Source: Streptomyces rimosus subsp. rimosus (GTDB taxonomy: Bacteria; Actinomycetota; Actinomycetes; Streptomycetales; Streptomycetaceae). From it: a stretch of DNA of 64,000 bases. Position 1 is the first letter of the stretch, and each line of letters starts with the position of its first letter. Below, piece by piece: positions 1-14,426 of this stretch. Both the position numbers and the translations under genes were made by a program. The notes below the pieces were generated by a model that saw only the letters and a program-made list of their open reading frames with translations, was not told where the DNA came from and ran no database searches. The stretch covers positions 62,001-126,000 of the forward strand of contig NZ_JOCQ01000008.1 of the NCBI RefSeq assembly GCF_000720725.1, written 5' to 3'.

Positions 1-5628
<5,628 letters not shown>

Positions 5629-5677
5629 TCCGCCCCCGGGCCGTTCCCGGACCACCCACGATCGCGAGGAGAAACCC

Positions 5678-5890
5678 ATGGCGAACCCCTTCGACAACGA
5701 GGACGGCACCTTCCACGTCCTGGTCAACGGCGAGGGCCAGCACAGCATCTGGCCCGTCTTCGCCGACGTACCGGCAGGCTGGACGATCACCCTCGAAGCG
5801 CGGCCCCGCGCCGAGGCGCTGGCCGCCGTCGAGCGCGACTGGACCGACATGCGGCCCAAGAGCCTCGTCACCGCCCACGCCGGCAGCTGA
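5678..5890 (+). CDS. MbtH-like NRPS accessory protein
   Basis: A 70-residue protein with the full MbtH signature: NPF near the N-terminus, VLVNGEGQHSIWP, the conserved VPAGW, and WTDMRPKSL close to the end. MbtH proteins bind adenylation domains and are often needed for their solubility and amino-acid activation. The gene starts 49 bases after the NRPS stop and has a clear ribosome site (GAGGAG-like, about 7 bases before ATG), so it is almost certainly co-transcribed with the NRPS and serves its A domains. Confidence 0.97.
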   Translation: MANPFDNEDGTFHVLVNGEGQHSIWPVFADVPAGWTITLEARPRAEALAAVERDWTDMRPKSLVTAHAGS

Positions 5891-5895
5891 CCGCG

Positions 5896-6858
5896 ATGGG
5901 GGCGGACACCGCGGTCTACGCGGAAGGGCTGCAGAAGCGCTACAAGAGCCACCACGCGCTGCGCGGCGTCGACCTGTCGGTGGCCGCCGGCTCGGTGCTC
6001 GGCGTGCTCGGCCCCAACGGGGCGGGCAAGACGACGACCGTACGGGTGCTGTCCACGCTGCTGACGCCGGACGCCGGGCACGCGACCGTCGCCGGGTACG
6101 ACGTGGTGCGCCAGAGCAAGGAGGTGCGCCGCCGGATCGGCCTGGCCGGGCAGTACGCGGCCGTGGACGAACTGCTCACCGGCCGCGAGAACCTGGTCCT
6201 GCTCGGCCGGCTGCTGCGCCAGGGCCGCCGCGGCGCCCGGCAGCGGGCCGCCGAACTGCTGACCCGGTTCGAGCTGGAGGACGCCGCCGACCGCCCGGTG
6301 GGCACGTACTCCGGCGGTATGCGGCGCCGGCTCGACCTGGCCACCTGCATCATCGCCCGGCCGCCGGTGCTCTTCCTGGACGAGCCGACCACCGGCCTCG
6401 ACCCGACCAGCCGCACCGTGCTGTGGAAGGTGGTGCGCGAACTCGTCGACGAGGGCATCACCGTCCTGCTCACCACGCAGTACCTGGAGGAGGCCGACCA
6501 GCTGGCCGACCAGATCGTGGTGATCGACACCGGCCGGGTGATCGCCGCGGGCACCCCGGCCGAACTCAAGCGCGCCGTCGGCACCGACCACCTCCAGGTC
6601 GCGGTGGCCCGTCCCGGCCAGCTGGCCACCGCGCTGTCCGCCGTCGCCCCGCTGACCGGCGCCGAACCGGTGGTGGACACCGCGGCCCAGCGGCTGACCG
6701 TACAGCTCGACGCCGGGCTGGAGAGCGTGGCCGCCCTCGCGGACGCGCTCCGTGCGGCGGGCGTCGAGGTCACCGACTTCGAGGTACGGCGCCCCACCCT
6801 CGACGACGTCTTCTTCCAACTGACCGAGCGCAACGAGCCGGAGACGAGCCTTTCATGA
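5896..6858 (+). CDS. DrrA-type ABC transporter ATP-binding protein
   Basis: A 320-residue ATPase of the daunorubicin-resistance (DrrA) family. Walker A is GPNGAGKTTT, the DrrA-typical QYAAVDELLTGREN follows, then the signature YSGGMRRRL, Walker B LFLDEPTTGLDP, and a C-terminal domain ending in the family's TLDDVFFQLT. It starts six bases after the MbtH stop without a strong ribosome site of its own, suggesting translational coupling. It overlaps the following permease gene by four bases (ATGA). Context says it powers export of, or self-resistance to, the NRPS product. Confidence 0.95.
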   Translation: MGADTAVYAEGLQKRYKSHHALRGVDLSVAAGSVLGVLGPNGAGKTTTVRVLSTLLTPDAGHATVAGYDVVRQSKEVRRRIGLAGQYAAVDELLTGRENLVLLGRLLRQGRRGARQRAAELLTRFELEDAADRPVGTYSGGMRRRLDLATCIIARPPVLFLDEPTTGLDPTSRTVLWKVVRELVDEGITVLLTTQYLEEADQLADQIVVIDTGRVIAAGTPAELKRAVGTDHLQVAVARPGQLATALSAVAPLTGAEPVVDTAAQRLTVQLDAGLESVAALADALRAAGVEVTDFEVRRPTLDDVFFQLTERNEPETSLS

Positions 6859-7673
6859 GTGAACTCCGCGTCGCGACCGTGCCCACCGGCGGCCCGTTCG
6901 CGGGCCTGGCCGACACCGCCGCCCTGGCCGGGCGGCACCTGCTGCACCTGCGGCGGGCGCCGGGGAAGTTCCTCGGCATCGTGATGAACCCGCTGATCCT
7001 GCTGATCGCGGTGGGCTACCTCTTCCGCAACTCCATCTCGGTGCCGGGCAGCGGCAATTACCAGGAGTACCTGATGGCCGGTGTGGCCGTGCAGGTCGGG
7101 CTGGCGAGCATCGGGCCCACCGCCATCGGCGTGGCGATGGACATGCGCGGCGGCCTGGTCGACCGCTTCCGGTCGCTGCCGGTCTCCCGTACGGCCGTCC
7201 TCGTCGGCCAGACGCTCTCCGACCTGATCGTCTCGGCGCTCGGCCTGGTGATCGTGATGATGGTGGGTCTGGCCGTCGGCTGGCGCCCGCACGCCGGACC
7301 GCTGTCGGTGCTGGCCGGCTTCGCGCTGATCCTCGCCTTCGTCTACGCCATGCTCTGGGTGGGCGTCCTGCTCGGCCTGCTCCTGCGGTCGCCGGAGACC
7401 ATCGACTCGGTGGGCGCGATCGTGCTGGTGGCGTTCTCGTTCCTGTCGAACGCCTTCTTCTCCGTACAGGGGCTGCCGTCGTGGATCCGGCCGCTGGCCG
7501 AGTGGAACCCGGTCAGCGCGGTGGTCACGTCCTGCCGCACCCTGTGGGGCAATCCGGTGGTGACCGGTACGGGCTTCCCGGCGGACCACCCGGTCTTGGT
7601 CACGGCGGGCACGCTCGCCGTGCTGCTGGCCGTGTGCGTACCGCTGAGCCTGCGGGCGTACCGGAGGGCGTGA
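6855..7673 (+). CDS. DrrB-type ABC-2 transporter permease
   Basis: A 272-residue membrane protein of the ABC-2 permease family, with about six hydrophobic segments (for example NPLILLIAVGYLF and VLAGFALILAFVYAMLWVG) and the family motif NPVSAVV near the C-terminus. Its ATG overlaps the stop of the DrrA-like gene, so the two are translationally coupled and form one exporter. It is the last gene of the plus-strand NRPS operon. The next gene is convergent. Confidence 0.94.
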   Translation: MSELRVATVPTGGPFAGLADTAALAGRHLLHLRRAPGKFLGIVMNPLILLIAVGYLFRNSISVPGSGNYQEYLMAGVAVQVGLASIGPTAIGVAMDMRGGLVDRFRSLPVSRTAVLVGQTLSDLIVSALGLVIVMMVGLAVGWRPHAGPLSVLAGFALILAFVYAMLWVGVLLGLLLRSPETIDSVGAIVLVAFSFLSNAFFSVQGLPSWIRPLAEWNPVSAVVTSCRTLWGNPVVTGTGFPADHPVLVTAGTLAVLLAVCVPLSLRAYRRA

Positions 7674-7809
7674 GCGGGTGCGCCGGGCCGTGCGGGCCGC
7701 CCCGGACGCAGCCGTGAGGGAGGCCGGACGGGGCGCCGCGGGGGCTCGTATGAGCCACCGAGCGGCACCCAGTCCATCTCAGCGAACAACGCGGGCAGCG
7801 TCGTCCCGG

Positions 7810-8580
7810 TCAGGCCCGTGCGTCCAGCACCGGGTCCTGGGCCAGCACGGACTGGTACAACTCCCGCAGTGAGCGGCCGACGTCGAGCCCGAGCTCGTTC
7901 ACCAGCCAGGCCCGCGTGCGCTGATAGACATCCAGCGCCTCGCTCTGTCTGCCGCAGCGATAGAGCGCGATCATCAACTGCTCGCTGAAACGCTCCCGTC
8001 CGGGGTGCGCCACGACCAGCTCCTGAAGGTCGGCGATGACCTCGCGCTCACCACCGGTGTGCAGCTTGACCATCACCAGGTCCTCGCGGAGCGTCATCAG
8101 CCGCTCTTCGAGCTGGGCGGCCGTGGAGCGGCAGAGCAGGCCCTCGCCCGCGTCCAGCAGGGCGGGCCCGCGCCACAGCCGCAGCGCCTCGTTCAGCACC
8201 GCGCCGGCCCGTCCGGGGTCCTCGCGCAGCAACTCCGAGCCCTGCGAGGCCAGTCGGAGGAACCGCGCGGCGTCGGTCGACTCCGGCGGCAGGGCGAGCA
8301 GATAGCTGTTGTTGGCCGTCACCACCACATCGTTGGGGTGCTGGTCCAGCTCCCAGCTCTCCAGCAGCTTGCGCAGCCGTACGGTGTTGGCGTGCAGCGC
8401 GTTTCTGCTGTTCGCCAGGTCCTTGTCGGGCCATAGCTCGGTCACCAGCGTGTCCCAGGAAACCGTCCGCCCGGCGTGCAACGCCAGGACGGTTAACAGC
8501 GTGCGAACCTTCTTCGCCCGGATCCGGTAAATCTTTCCCCCGTGTTCGACGCCCATAGGACCAAGAACATTGATCAGCAC
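7810..8580 (-). CDS. SARP-family transcriptional activator
   Basis: A Streptomyces antibiotic regulatory protein: N-terminal OmpR-like winged helix (INVLGPMGV, then KVRTLLTVLALHAG and LVTELWP) followed by a bacterial transcriptional activator (BTAD) domain with TPR-like helices. I choose GTG at 8580 (256 residues). It gives the usual SARP opening MLINVLGPM and sits seven bases after GGGA. A TTG at 8664 would add 28 residues that do not resemble the family and has a poorer ribosome site. SARPs activate their neighbouring biosynthetic operon by binding direct repeats near -35, so the NRPS operon is the expected target. It lies convergent to that operon and is preceded by a long non-coding leader. 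Confidence 0.93.
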   Translation of the reverse strand: MLINVLGPMGVEHGGKIYRIRAKKVRTLLTVLALHAGRTVSWDTLVTELWPDKDLANSRNALHANTVRLRKLLESWELDQHPNDVVVTANNSYLLALPPESTDAARFLRLASQGSELLREDPGRAGAVLNEALRLWRGPALLDAGEGLLCRSTAAQLEERLMTLREDLVMVKLHTGGEREVIADLQELVVAHPGRERFSEQLMIALYRCGRQSEALDVYQRTRAWLVNELGLDVGRSLRELYQSVLAQDPVLDARA

Positions 8581-9118
8581 CGGTCTGTCCCATCCCCGCT
8601 GGTGCTCGTAGAGCCCGCATCTGCCGGCGACTGTCTTCCGGTTCAACAGGGAGCGGAAGCTCAACGGCAGCGTCCCACCCCCTGGACCCGGCTGCCCTCG
8701 CGAATGCCAACGCTACGTACGCAGCATGTCTTTGACGCTTTTTGTCGCTCTCTTGGTGGTCTATACCTAGACCATTGAGATCTTGGCTCCTTCGATGATG
8801 CCTGTCAAGCGTCGAGAAACGTGTATAAATCCGCCAAAGCCCGAGGTGGGCCTTGAGATTTAAAGGCATCTTTGCCAAGTCCGCCCCGCGTGCGCCGTCC
8901 CGCCGGGCGCCTGGAGGGCGCCCGGCCCGGCCGGGGGCGCCGGCACTACGGGATCTTTCTCCCCAAGTCCGACAACAGCGCGGACCCGCTGGTTCCGCAA
9001 AACTTTTCATGTATTTTTTCCGCCAGGAATTCTTCACGCGGTGCGGCAATTCAAGCATCAACGGCCGTTCGCGAAATTGTCATCCCGGGCCGGGAATAAA
9101 AGCCCTGCGCAGCCGGCG
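8581..9118. other. 538-base non-coding region upstream of the SARP gene
   Basis: I see no credible gene here. The stretch 8700-9100 is markedly richer in A+T than its surroundings, as expected for a regulatory region. Besides the promoter and operator described separately, it holds a GC-rich hairpin with 9-base arms (8903-8911 and 8917-8925, 5-base loop) that may end transcription of the TPR gene, which stops at 9119 on the minus strand. Confidence 0.6.
8757..8808 (-). promoter_or_regulatory. Probable SARP gene promoter with operator over the start point
   Basis: On the minus strand there is TTGACA (plus positions 8803-8808), then 17 bases, then CAAGAT (8780-8785), a good housekeeping-type promoter. 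A perfect 7-4-7 inverted repeat, TGGTCTATACCTAGACCA (8757-8774), covers the predicted start point about 190 bases before the SARP GTG. Such a site is where a repressor would block initiation. The protein that binds it is not identifiable here. Confidence 0.55.
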
Positions 9119-10183
9119 CTACTTGCGCTTCTTCCGGTCGAACAGGACGGTCGCCAGCGTCGGCACGATGCCCGCCCAGAACAACACCACCGGAACCGAG
9201 CGGTCCGACCAGGGCACCTGAGAGATCAGCAGCGCGCACAGCATCGCCCAGACCGCCTGGGCGAGCACGACGCGGGCCCAGCGGCCCCGGCGGATCAGGG
9301 ACCGTACGTTCAACTGCGCACCCGTACGCAGGCGCCGGTAGCGCATCAGCGCGCCGAAGCCCCAGATCGCCGCCATCGGTATCAGCATCCACAGCCGCTG
9401 CCCGAGTGACACCGGCAGCTCCCGCGGCACCTCCCCCTCCTGGGGGAAGAGGTCGAGCATGGCGCCCGCCCCCGCCACGCACGCCAGCGCCAGCCAGCGG
9501 GTGCCGCGCAGCAGCCGGTAGGTCGCCCCGTCCAGTGCGCTGCGCAGCCAGGGCGAGTCGGGGACGGTGCCGAGCGCGTCGGCGTACAGGTCGGCCGCCT
9601 GCGCGGCCTTCACGCCCGGCGCGTTGGCGGCGCTGTCCGTCTGCATCACCACGGCCAGCGCATTCGTCGGGTCCAGCCGGCGCAGCGTGACGAGGGTCTG
9701 CCGCGCACGCTCCTGGTCGTTCGCGAGAAGCGCGGCCTTGTAGAGCGACTCGTAAGCAAGCGGCTCCTCAGGAGCGAGCCGTACGGCCTCCAGCCCCAGA
9801 CGCAGGCCCTCCTGCCGGTCGCCGTCGGACAGCCAGGGCTGGATCTCGGCGAGCGTCCCGTAGGCGGTCCACCGGAGCGGATCGACGCGTATCGCCTCCC
9901 GCAGCACGGCGCCCGTCTCCTCCATACGGGTCGCCTGCCGCAGGGCGCGAGCCCGCATGTGAAGGGTGGCGTAGTCCTGCGGCGCCAGCTTCAGCGCCTG
10001 CCCGGTCACCTCCACGGCCTGCTCGGTCTCCTTGCCGGCCAGGTGGCAGCGCGCGAGCTCCAGCAGCCCCCACAGATCGTGCGGGTCCTCCTGCAGCCGC
10101 GCGGCGAGTACGGCCTTGGCCTCGTCGTAGCGGCCGAGGTCGACGAGCACCTCGGCGCGGGCCACCATCGGATGCTGTTCCAT
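9119..10183 (-). CDS. TPR-repeat membrane protein paired with AAA+ ATPase
   Basis: A 354-residue protein. Residues 1-200 are tetratricopeptide repeats (for example VDLGRYDEAKAVLAARL, then GLEAVRLAPEEPLAYESL). The C-terminal 130 residues contain four or so hydrophobic segments and end in the basic tail FDRKKRK. Its ATG overlaps the TGA of the upstream AAA+ gene by one base, so translation is coupled and the two probably act together. TPR domains bind other proteins; this one may anchor the ATPase or its substrate to the membrane. No specific process is evident from the sequence. An in-frame GTG one codon earlier is an alternative start. Confidence 0.85.
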   Translation of the reverse strand: MEQHPMVARAEVLVDLGRYDEAKAVLAARLQEDPHDLWGLLELARCHLAGKETEQAVEVTGQALKLAPQDYATLHMRARALRQATRMEETGAVLREAIRVDPLRWTAYGTLAEIQPWLSDGDRQEGLRLGLEAVRLAPEEPLAYESLYKAALLANDQERARQTLVTLRRLDPTNALAVVMQTDSAANAPGVKAAQAADLYADALGTVPDSPWLRSALDGATYRLLRGTRWLALACVAGAGAMLDLFPQEGEVPRELPVSLGQRLWMLIPMAAIWGFGALMRYRRLRTGAQLNVRSLIRRGRWARVVLAQAVWAMLCALLISQVPWSDRSVPVVLFWAGIVPTLATVLFDRKKRK

Positions 10184-11457
10184 CACAGCTTCCGCCGCTT
10201 CTTCAGGTACGCGAGCAGGTCGTCGTACGTACCGCCCTCGTTGGCGAACATCGCCACGTTCCGCGCGGACGAGAACCACGCCTCGGTCGAGGGCGCCACC
10301 GCCTTCGCCGCGCCCAGCAGGTCCTTCATGCCGATCATGCGGACGGTGCCGGTACGCGCCGAGTCCAGCAGCGCGGTCTCGGCGGCGCTCTCGCACACAT
10401 GGGCAAGGTCGGCGCCCGAGAGGCCGTCGGTGGCCTTGGCCAGCTTGCCCAGGTCGACGTTCTCGATGGGCCGGTCCCGCAGGTGGTAGCGGAGGATCGC
10501 CTCGCGGGCGGGCGCGTCCGGCGGCAGCACGAGCAGGGTGCGGTCCAGGCGGCCGGGGCGGCGCAGGGCGAGGTCCACGTCCCAGGGCAGATTGGTGGCC
10601 GCGAGCACGAAGACGCCCTCGTTGGCCTGCGCGTCGATACCGTCCAGCTCGGTCAGCAGCTGGTTGACCGTGTTGCGCATCCCGCTGTGCTGCGTACGGC
10701 TGCGCTTGCCGCCGAGCGCGTCCAGCTCGTCGAGGAAGACCACGCAGGGCGCCTGACGGCGGGCCGTCGCGAAGATCTCGTGCATGTTGCGCTCGGAGTT
10801 GCCGATCCACATGTCGAGCACGTCGTTGACCGACACGGACAGGAAGTTGGCGCCCAGCTCCCCGGCCACCGCGCGGGCGATGAACGTCTTGCCACAGCCC
10901 GGCGGCCCGTACAGCAGCAGTCCGCCGCGCAGGCTCTTGCCGTACAGCTTGCGCAGCTCGGGGTTGCGCATCGGCGCTAGGAAGGCGGCCTCCAGCCGGT
11001 CCTTGACGTCCTGCATCCCGCCGACGTCCGCCAGCCGTACGGTCCCGGGCGCGTCCACCTCCCAGGCGTCGGCGTCCCCCGGGTCCCCGCTTCCGTCGAC
11101 GGTCAGCGGGCTCTCCACGAAGCGCGGCGGTACGACGTCCCGTACCTGGCCCTCGGCGGCCTGCCAGTCGAACCCGTCGCGCCGGCCGGCGGCAGGCTTC
11201 TCCTCCGCCGGTGCCGTCGGCACCGCCGCCTGCTCCTGAACCGGAGCAGCGGGCGCCCCCATGGCCCGTCCCATCAGCTCCCGGGCCTTCTCGTCCCCGG
11301 GCGCGCGCTGCAACGCGACGGCCACCTCGGCGATGGCCGCGTCGTTCCGCCCCGCCTCCAGCAGCAGCTCCGCGAGGTGCAACCGCAAGGGCACATCCTC
11401 CGGCGCCGCCGCGACGGCCGCACGCAAGCTCCGGACCAGTGGCGATTCCTCTGACAT
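10183..11457 (-). CDS. AAA+ ATPase (FtsH/CDC48-like core) with N-terminal TPR region
   Basis: A 424-residue ATPase. The N-terminal 80 residues look like TPR helices. An AAA+ core follows with Walker A GPPGCGKT, Walker B VVFLDELDALGG, a second region of homology with RRPGRLD, and an AAA lid helix. I choose ATG 11457 because AGGG lies seven bases before it; a GTG two codons upstream is possible. It has no protease, DNA-binding or vWA domain, so it is probably a remodelling ATPase whose partner is the co-translated TPR membrane protein. The substrate is unknown. It is divergent from the carboxypeptidase gene. Confidence 0.9.
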   Translation of the reverse strand: MSEESPLVRSLRAAVAAAPEDVPLRLHLAELLLEAGRNDAAIAEVAVALQRAPGDEKARELMGRAMGAPAAPVQEQAAVPTAPAEEKPAAGRRDGFDWQAAEGQVRDVVPPRFVESPLTVDGSGDPGDADAWEVDAPGTVRLADVGGMQDVKDRLEAAFLAPMRNPELRKLYGKSLRGGLLLYGPPGCGKTFIARAVAGELGANFLSVSVNDVLDMWIGNSERNMHEIFATARRQAPCVVFLDELDALGGKRSRTQHSGMRNTVNQLLTELDGIDAQANEGVFVLAATNLPWDVDLALRRPGRLDRTLLVLPPDAPAREAILRYHLRDRPIENVDLGKLAKATDGLSGADLAHVCESAAETALLDSARTGTVRMIGMKDLLGAAKAVAPSTEAWFSSARNVAMFANEGGTYDDLLAYLKKRRKL

Positions 11458-11646
11458 GCCCACACCCTATGCAGGGCCGGTGCGGAGTCTCCCGGCGGGC
11501 GTGTTCGCCGCGTGGACCCCCGCCCGTCGCCTCCGGGCCCCCATGAAGTTCCATGTAGAGGGCATCTTTTGCCTGCTCGCGCCGCAACGGGGGCATAGTT
11601 CGGCATCACGCACCACAGATGTACAACAGATACGGAGCGTTCCAAC

Positions 11647-12612
11647 TTGACTGCCAGAGTCCTGACTTTCCGCGCGGCGGCCATCGCCGGCGGCGCCCTG
11701 CTCGCCCTTTCCCCCCTGACCGCTCAGGCCGCCCAGGCCGCACCTGCCCCGCACACCGCGTCCTTGGCTCAGACGCCCCGGACACCGGCCCCCGCCCCCA
11801 CCGTCGCAGCCAAGGGCGCCGCCCTGGTGGACGGCGCGACCGGCAAGGCGCTCTTCGGCAAGGAAGCGGACACCGCCCGCCCCATGGCCAGCACCGCCAA
11901 GATCATGGCCGCCTCGGTGGTCCTTGAGGCCGACGGCGTCGACCTGGAGAAGCGGGTCCCCGTGAAGCAGGAGTACCGCGACTACGTCACCCGGCACAGC
12001 TCCAGCACCGCGGACCTCCAGACCGGCGACAAGCTCACCGTCCGCCAGCTGCTCTACGCGACCCTGCTGCCCTCCGGCGCCGACGCCGCCTACGCCCTCG
12101 CCGACACCTTCGGCACCGGCGCCACCGAAGCCGAACGCACCGCGTCCTTCATTGCCCAGATGAACGCCAAGGCCGCGGAACTCCGCCTCAAGCACACCAC
12201 GTTCGACTCCTTCGACGGCGCGGGCACCGACTCCAGCACCCCGGCCGAACTGGCCAGGCTGGCCCGGCACGCCATGAAGAACGAGACCTTCCGCACGATC
12301 GTCAAGACCAAGCAGTACAAGGGCGAGGCCCCGGCCGCCAACGGCCGCACCCGCTACTACACCTGGAACAACACCAACCAGCTGCTCGGCTCGTACAACG
12401 GCGTCATCGGCATCAAGACCGGCACCACCACCCCGGCCGGCGACTGCCTCGTCTTCGCCGCCACCCGCGGCGACAAGACCCTCATCGGCACCGTCCTCAA
12501 CAGCAAGGACCGGTACGCCGACGCCGCGAAGCTCCTGGACTACGGCTTCGGCACCACGACCGCCAAGACGATGAAGCTCCGGGCCCTGCCGACGAACACC
12601 CAGCAGGACTGA
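11647..12612 (+). CDS. Secreted D-alanyl-D-alanine carboxypeptidase-like serine hydrolase (peptidase S11)
   Basis: A 321-residue exported penicillin-binding-type enzyme. It has a signal peptide (about residues 1-32, ending around AQAAQA), the SxxK active-site motif as STAK, and the third motif KTG (IKTGTTTPAGD). The usual middle SxN motif appears as SGA in LPSGADAAYALAD; actinobacterial family members often vary here. It would trim the terminal D-Ala of peptidoglycan stems outside the membrane. Translation starts at TTG, with GGAG nine bases upstream. A perfect palindrome after the stop ends the transcript. Confidence 0.92.
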   Translation: MTARVLTFRAAAIAGGALLALSPLTAQAAQAAPAPHTASLAQTPRTPAPAPTVAAKGAALVDGATGKALFGKEADTARPMASTAKIMAASVVLEADGVDLEKRVPVKQEYRDYVTRHSSSTADLQTGDKLTVRQLLYATLLPSGADAAYALADTFGTGATEAERTASFIAQMNAKAAELRLKHTTFDSFDGAGTDSSTPAELARLARHAMKNETFRTIVKTKQYKGEAPAANGRTRYYTWNNTNQLLGSYNGVIGIKTGTTTPAGDCLVFAATRGDKTLIGTVLNSKDRYADAAKLLDYGFGTTTAKTMKLRALPTNTQQD

Positions 12613-12639
12613 GTCAACGGCCCGTCCCCCGACGGCCCC

Positions 12640-12675
12640 ACGTACCCGGGGACACCGCGGTGTCCCCGGGTACGT
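12640..12675. terminator. 36-base perfect palindrome between convergent genes
   Basis: Two 18-base arms meet without a spacer. The element lies 27 bases after the carboxypeptidase stop and 9 bases after the stop of the convergent membrane-protein gene, so it can fold as a terminator in both transcripts. There is no T-run on either side, which is common for streptomycete terminators. Confidence 0.75.
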
Positions 12676-12684
12676 ACTCCACCG

Positions 12685-13260
12685 TCACCGCTCCCAGTAC
12701 TTGGCCACCGCCTGCGCATAGGCCACCCGACGATCGAGCAGGTCCTCCCGGACCCGAAAGCGCCCCCGCGCGGACTCCTTGAGCGCCGCCCGGCCGAAGA
12801 CGTCCCCCGGCCGCTTCCAGGCAGTCCGCAACGGCGCGAGGGCGGCACCGGCGGGCGAATCGGACAACGCCAGGGCAACCAGGTACAGCAGCGCAAACGG
12901 CAACAGCACCAGCCACAGAACCAGCGACGGCACCGTCCCTTCCCGCCCCCGCAACACCTCCCCGTCGGCCAGCCGCACCTCATATGCGGGCCGCCACCGC
13001 TTCTTCCGTGAAGGCAAGCGCAGTTCGGCCACCTCCTCCCCCTCCGGCGTAAGCACGGCAAGCCGCCCGCCCTCCGCCCGGACGACCACCGCGAGCGGCG
13101 ACGCCCCGGAAGCATCGGCAGCAAGGGTGAACCGCGGCTTGCACCCTGCGGGCAGCCGCCAGTCATCGGGAACACCCCGGCGCACATGGACAGGGTCGGA
13201 CCTGCGGGGGCGCAGTTCGTAGCCCTTGGGGCCGGGGTGGCGGGTGAAGGTGAGTGCCAT
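12685..13260 (-). CDS. Conserved hypothetical membrane protein
   Basis: A 191-residue protein from ATG 13260, with GGGA six bases upstream. The N-terminal half is beta-rich and soluble, with a lipid- or ligand-binding look but no recognised motif. One strong hydrophobic stretch (LVLWLVLLPFALLYLVALAL) at about residues 117-137 would cross the membrane, and the basic C-terminal tail ends in YWER. I do not recognise the family. The gene is divergent from the reductase gene at 13477. Confidence 0.75.
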   Translation of the reverse strand: MALTFTRHPGPKGYELRPRRSDPVHVRRGVPDDWRLPAGCKPRFTLAADASGASPLAVVVRAEGGRLAVLTPEGEEVAELRLPSRKKRWRPAYEVRLADGEVLRGREGTVPSLVLWLVLLPFALLYLVALALSDSPAGAALAPLRTAWKRPGDVFGRAALKESARGRFRVREDLLDRRVAYAQAVAKYWER

Positions 13261-13476
13261 GAGGGGTCCCGTCTCTTCGCATGTGTCGCGCGGACGGAAG
13301 ATATCCGGCCGCCCGACGGGCCCGTGCTCCTGGCCGCCCACCGGACGACGGCGAACGACCGGCCGCCCCTCCCCCTTCGCGCAATGGCCGAAAATCACGG
13401 ATACCCGCCTCCTGCATGAGGCACCCCCCGGGGTATCGGGCGCAAGCCTGTCGTACCGCCGCGCTAGTGTGCGCGG

Positions 13477-14418
13477 GTGAGCCTTTACGTCGTCATAGGA
13501 TTCGGGCCTGCGGGGGCGGCCACTGCTCGGCTACTGGTTGAAAAGGGACATTCCGTACGGGTCGTCACCACTTCGGGCCGCAGCGCCGAGGCCGGCATCG
13601 AGCACCTCGCGTTCGACGCGGCGGACCGCGAGCGGCTGAGCGAGGCCGCGCAGGGCGCCGCTGCGATCATCAACTGCGCCGGGCCGCCGTACCACCGCTG
13701 GGCCGACGCGTGGCCGCCACTGGCCTCGTCGGTCTGCGCGGCGGCCGAGGCGTCCGGGGCCGTCCTGGTCCTGCTGGGCAACCTCTACGGCTACGGTCCG
13801 GTGGACGGCCCCATGACCGAGGACCTCCCGCTCGCCGCCACCGGCCCCAAGGGGCGGGTGCGCGCCGCTGTCTGGCAGCAGGCGCGGAGCCTGCACGAGC
13901 AGGGCCGGATCAAGGCCGTGGAGGTGCGGGCCTCGGACTTCTTCGGACCCGGTGTGACCGACGGCGGGCACCTCGCCGGGCGGGTCATGCCGCGGCTGCT
14001 GCGCGGCAAGCCGGTCTCCACGCTGGGGGACCCGGACGCCCCGCACAGCTGGAGCTACGTCCCCGATGTGGCCCGGGCCCTGGTCGAGGCCGCGGGAGCG
14101 GAACGGGCCTGGGGGCGGGCCTGGCACGTGCCGAACGAGCCCGCGCGGTCCGCCCGGGAGATGGTCGACCGCCTTGCCGCGGAGTCCGGGTCGGGCCCGG
14201 TGGCGGTGCGCCGCATCCCGCCGGCCGTGCTCGGCGTCGCCTCGCTGGTCTCGCCGCTGCTCCGCGAGATGAAGGAGATCCGTTACCAGTTCGACCGTCC
14301 CTTCGTCGTCGATGCGAGCGCCTACGAGACCGCCTTCGCGGTACGGGCCACGCCCCTGGACGAGCAGGTCAAGGCGACGGTGAACTGGTGGCGCGACCGG
14401 CTGGCCGGCACCGGGTGA
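13477..14418 (+). CDS. NAD(P)-dependent epimerase/dehydratase-fold oxidoreductase
   Basis: A 313-residue Rossmann-fold protein. The nucleotide-binding loop is GFGPAGAATA at residues 8-17, with the acidic or polar end of beta-2 shortly after and a sugar-epimerase-like middle (SYVPDVARAL). The canonical YxxxK catalytic pair of short-chain enzymes is not obvious; YGYGPVDG occupies that region. It starts at GTG 13477 and its stop lies nine bases before the next ATG, so it forms an operon with the KS-ACP-AOS gene. A plausible role is reduction of the amino-ketone or a beta-keto intermediate made by that enzyme. This is inferred from context only. Confidence 0.88.
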   Translation: MSLYVVIGFGPAGAATARLLVEKGHSVRVVTTSGRSAEAGIEHLAFDAADRERLSEAAQGAAAIINCAGPPYHRWADAWPPLASSVCAAAEASGAVLVLLGNLYGYGPVDGPMTEDLPLAATGPKGRVRAAVWQQARSLHEQGRIKAVEVRASDFFGPGVTDGGHLAGRVMPRLLRGKPVSTLGDPDAPHSWSYVPDVARALVEAAGAERAWGRAWHVPNEPARSAREMVDRLAAESGSGPVAVRRIPPAVLGVASLVSPLLREMKEIRYQFDRPFVVDASAYETAFAVRATPLDEQVKATVNWWRDRLAGTG

Positions 14419-14426
14419 GACCTGTG

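Noticed and set aside
8853..9221. Plus-strand frames in the A+T-richer region upstream of the SARP gene
   Set aside because: Poor codon use and overlap with the end of the TPR gene; the region looks regulatory.
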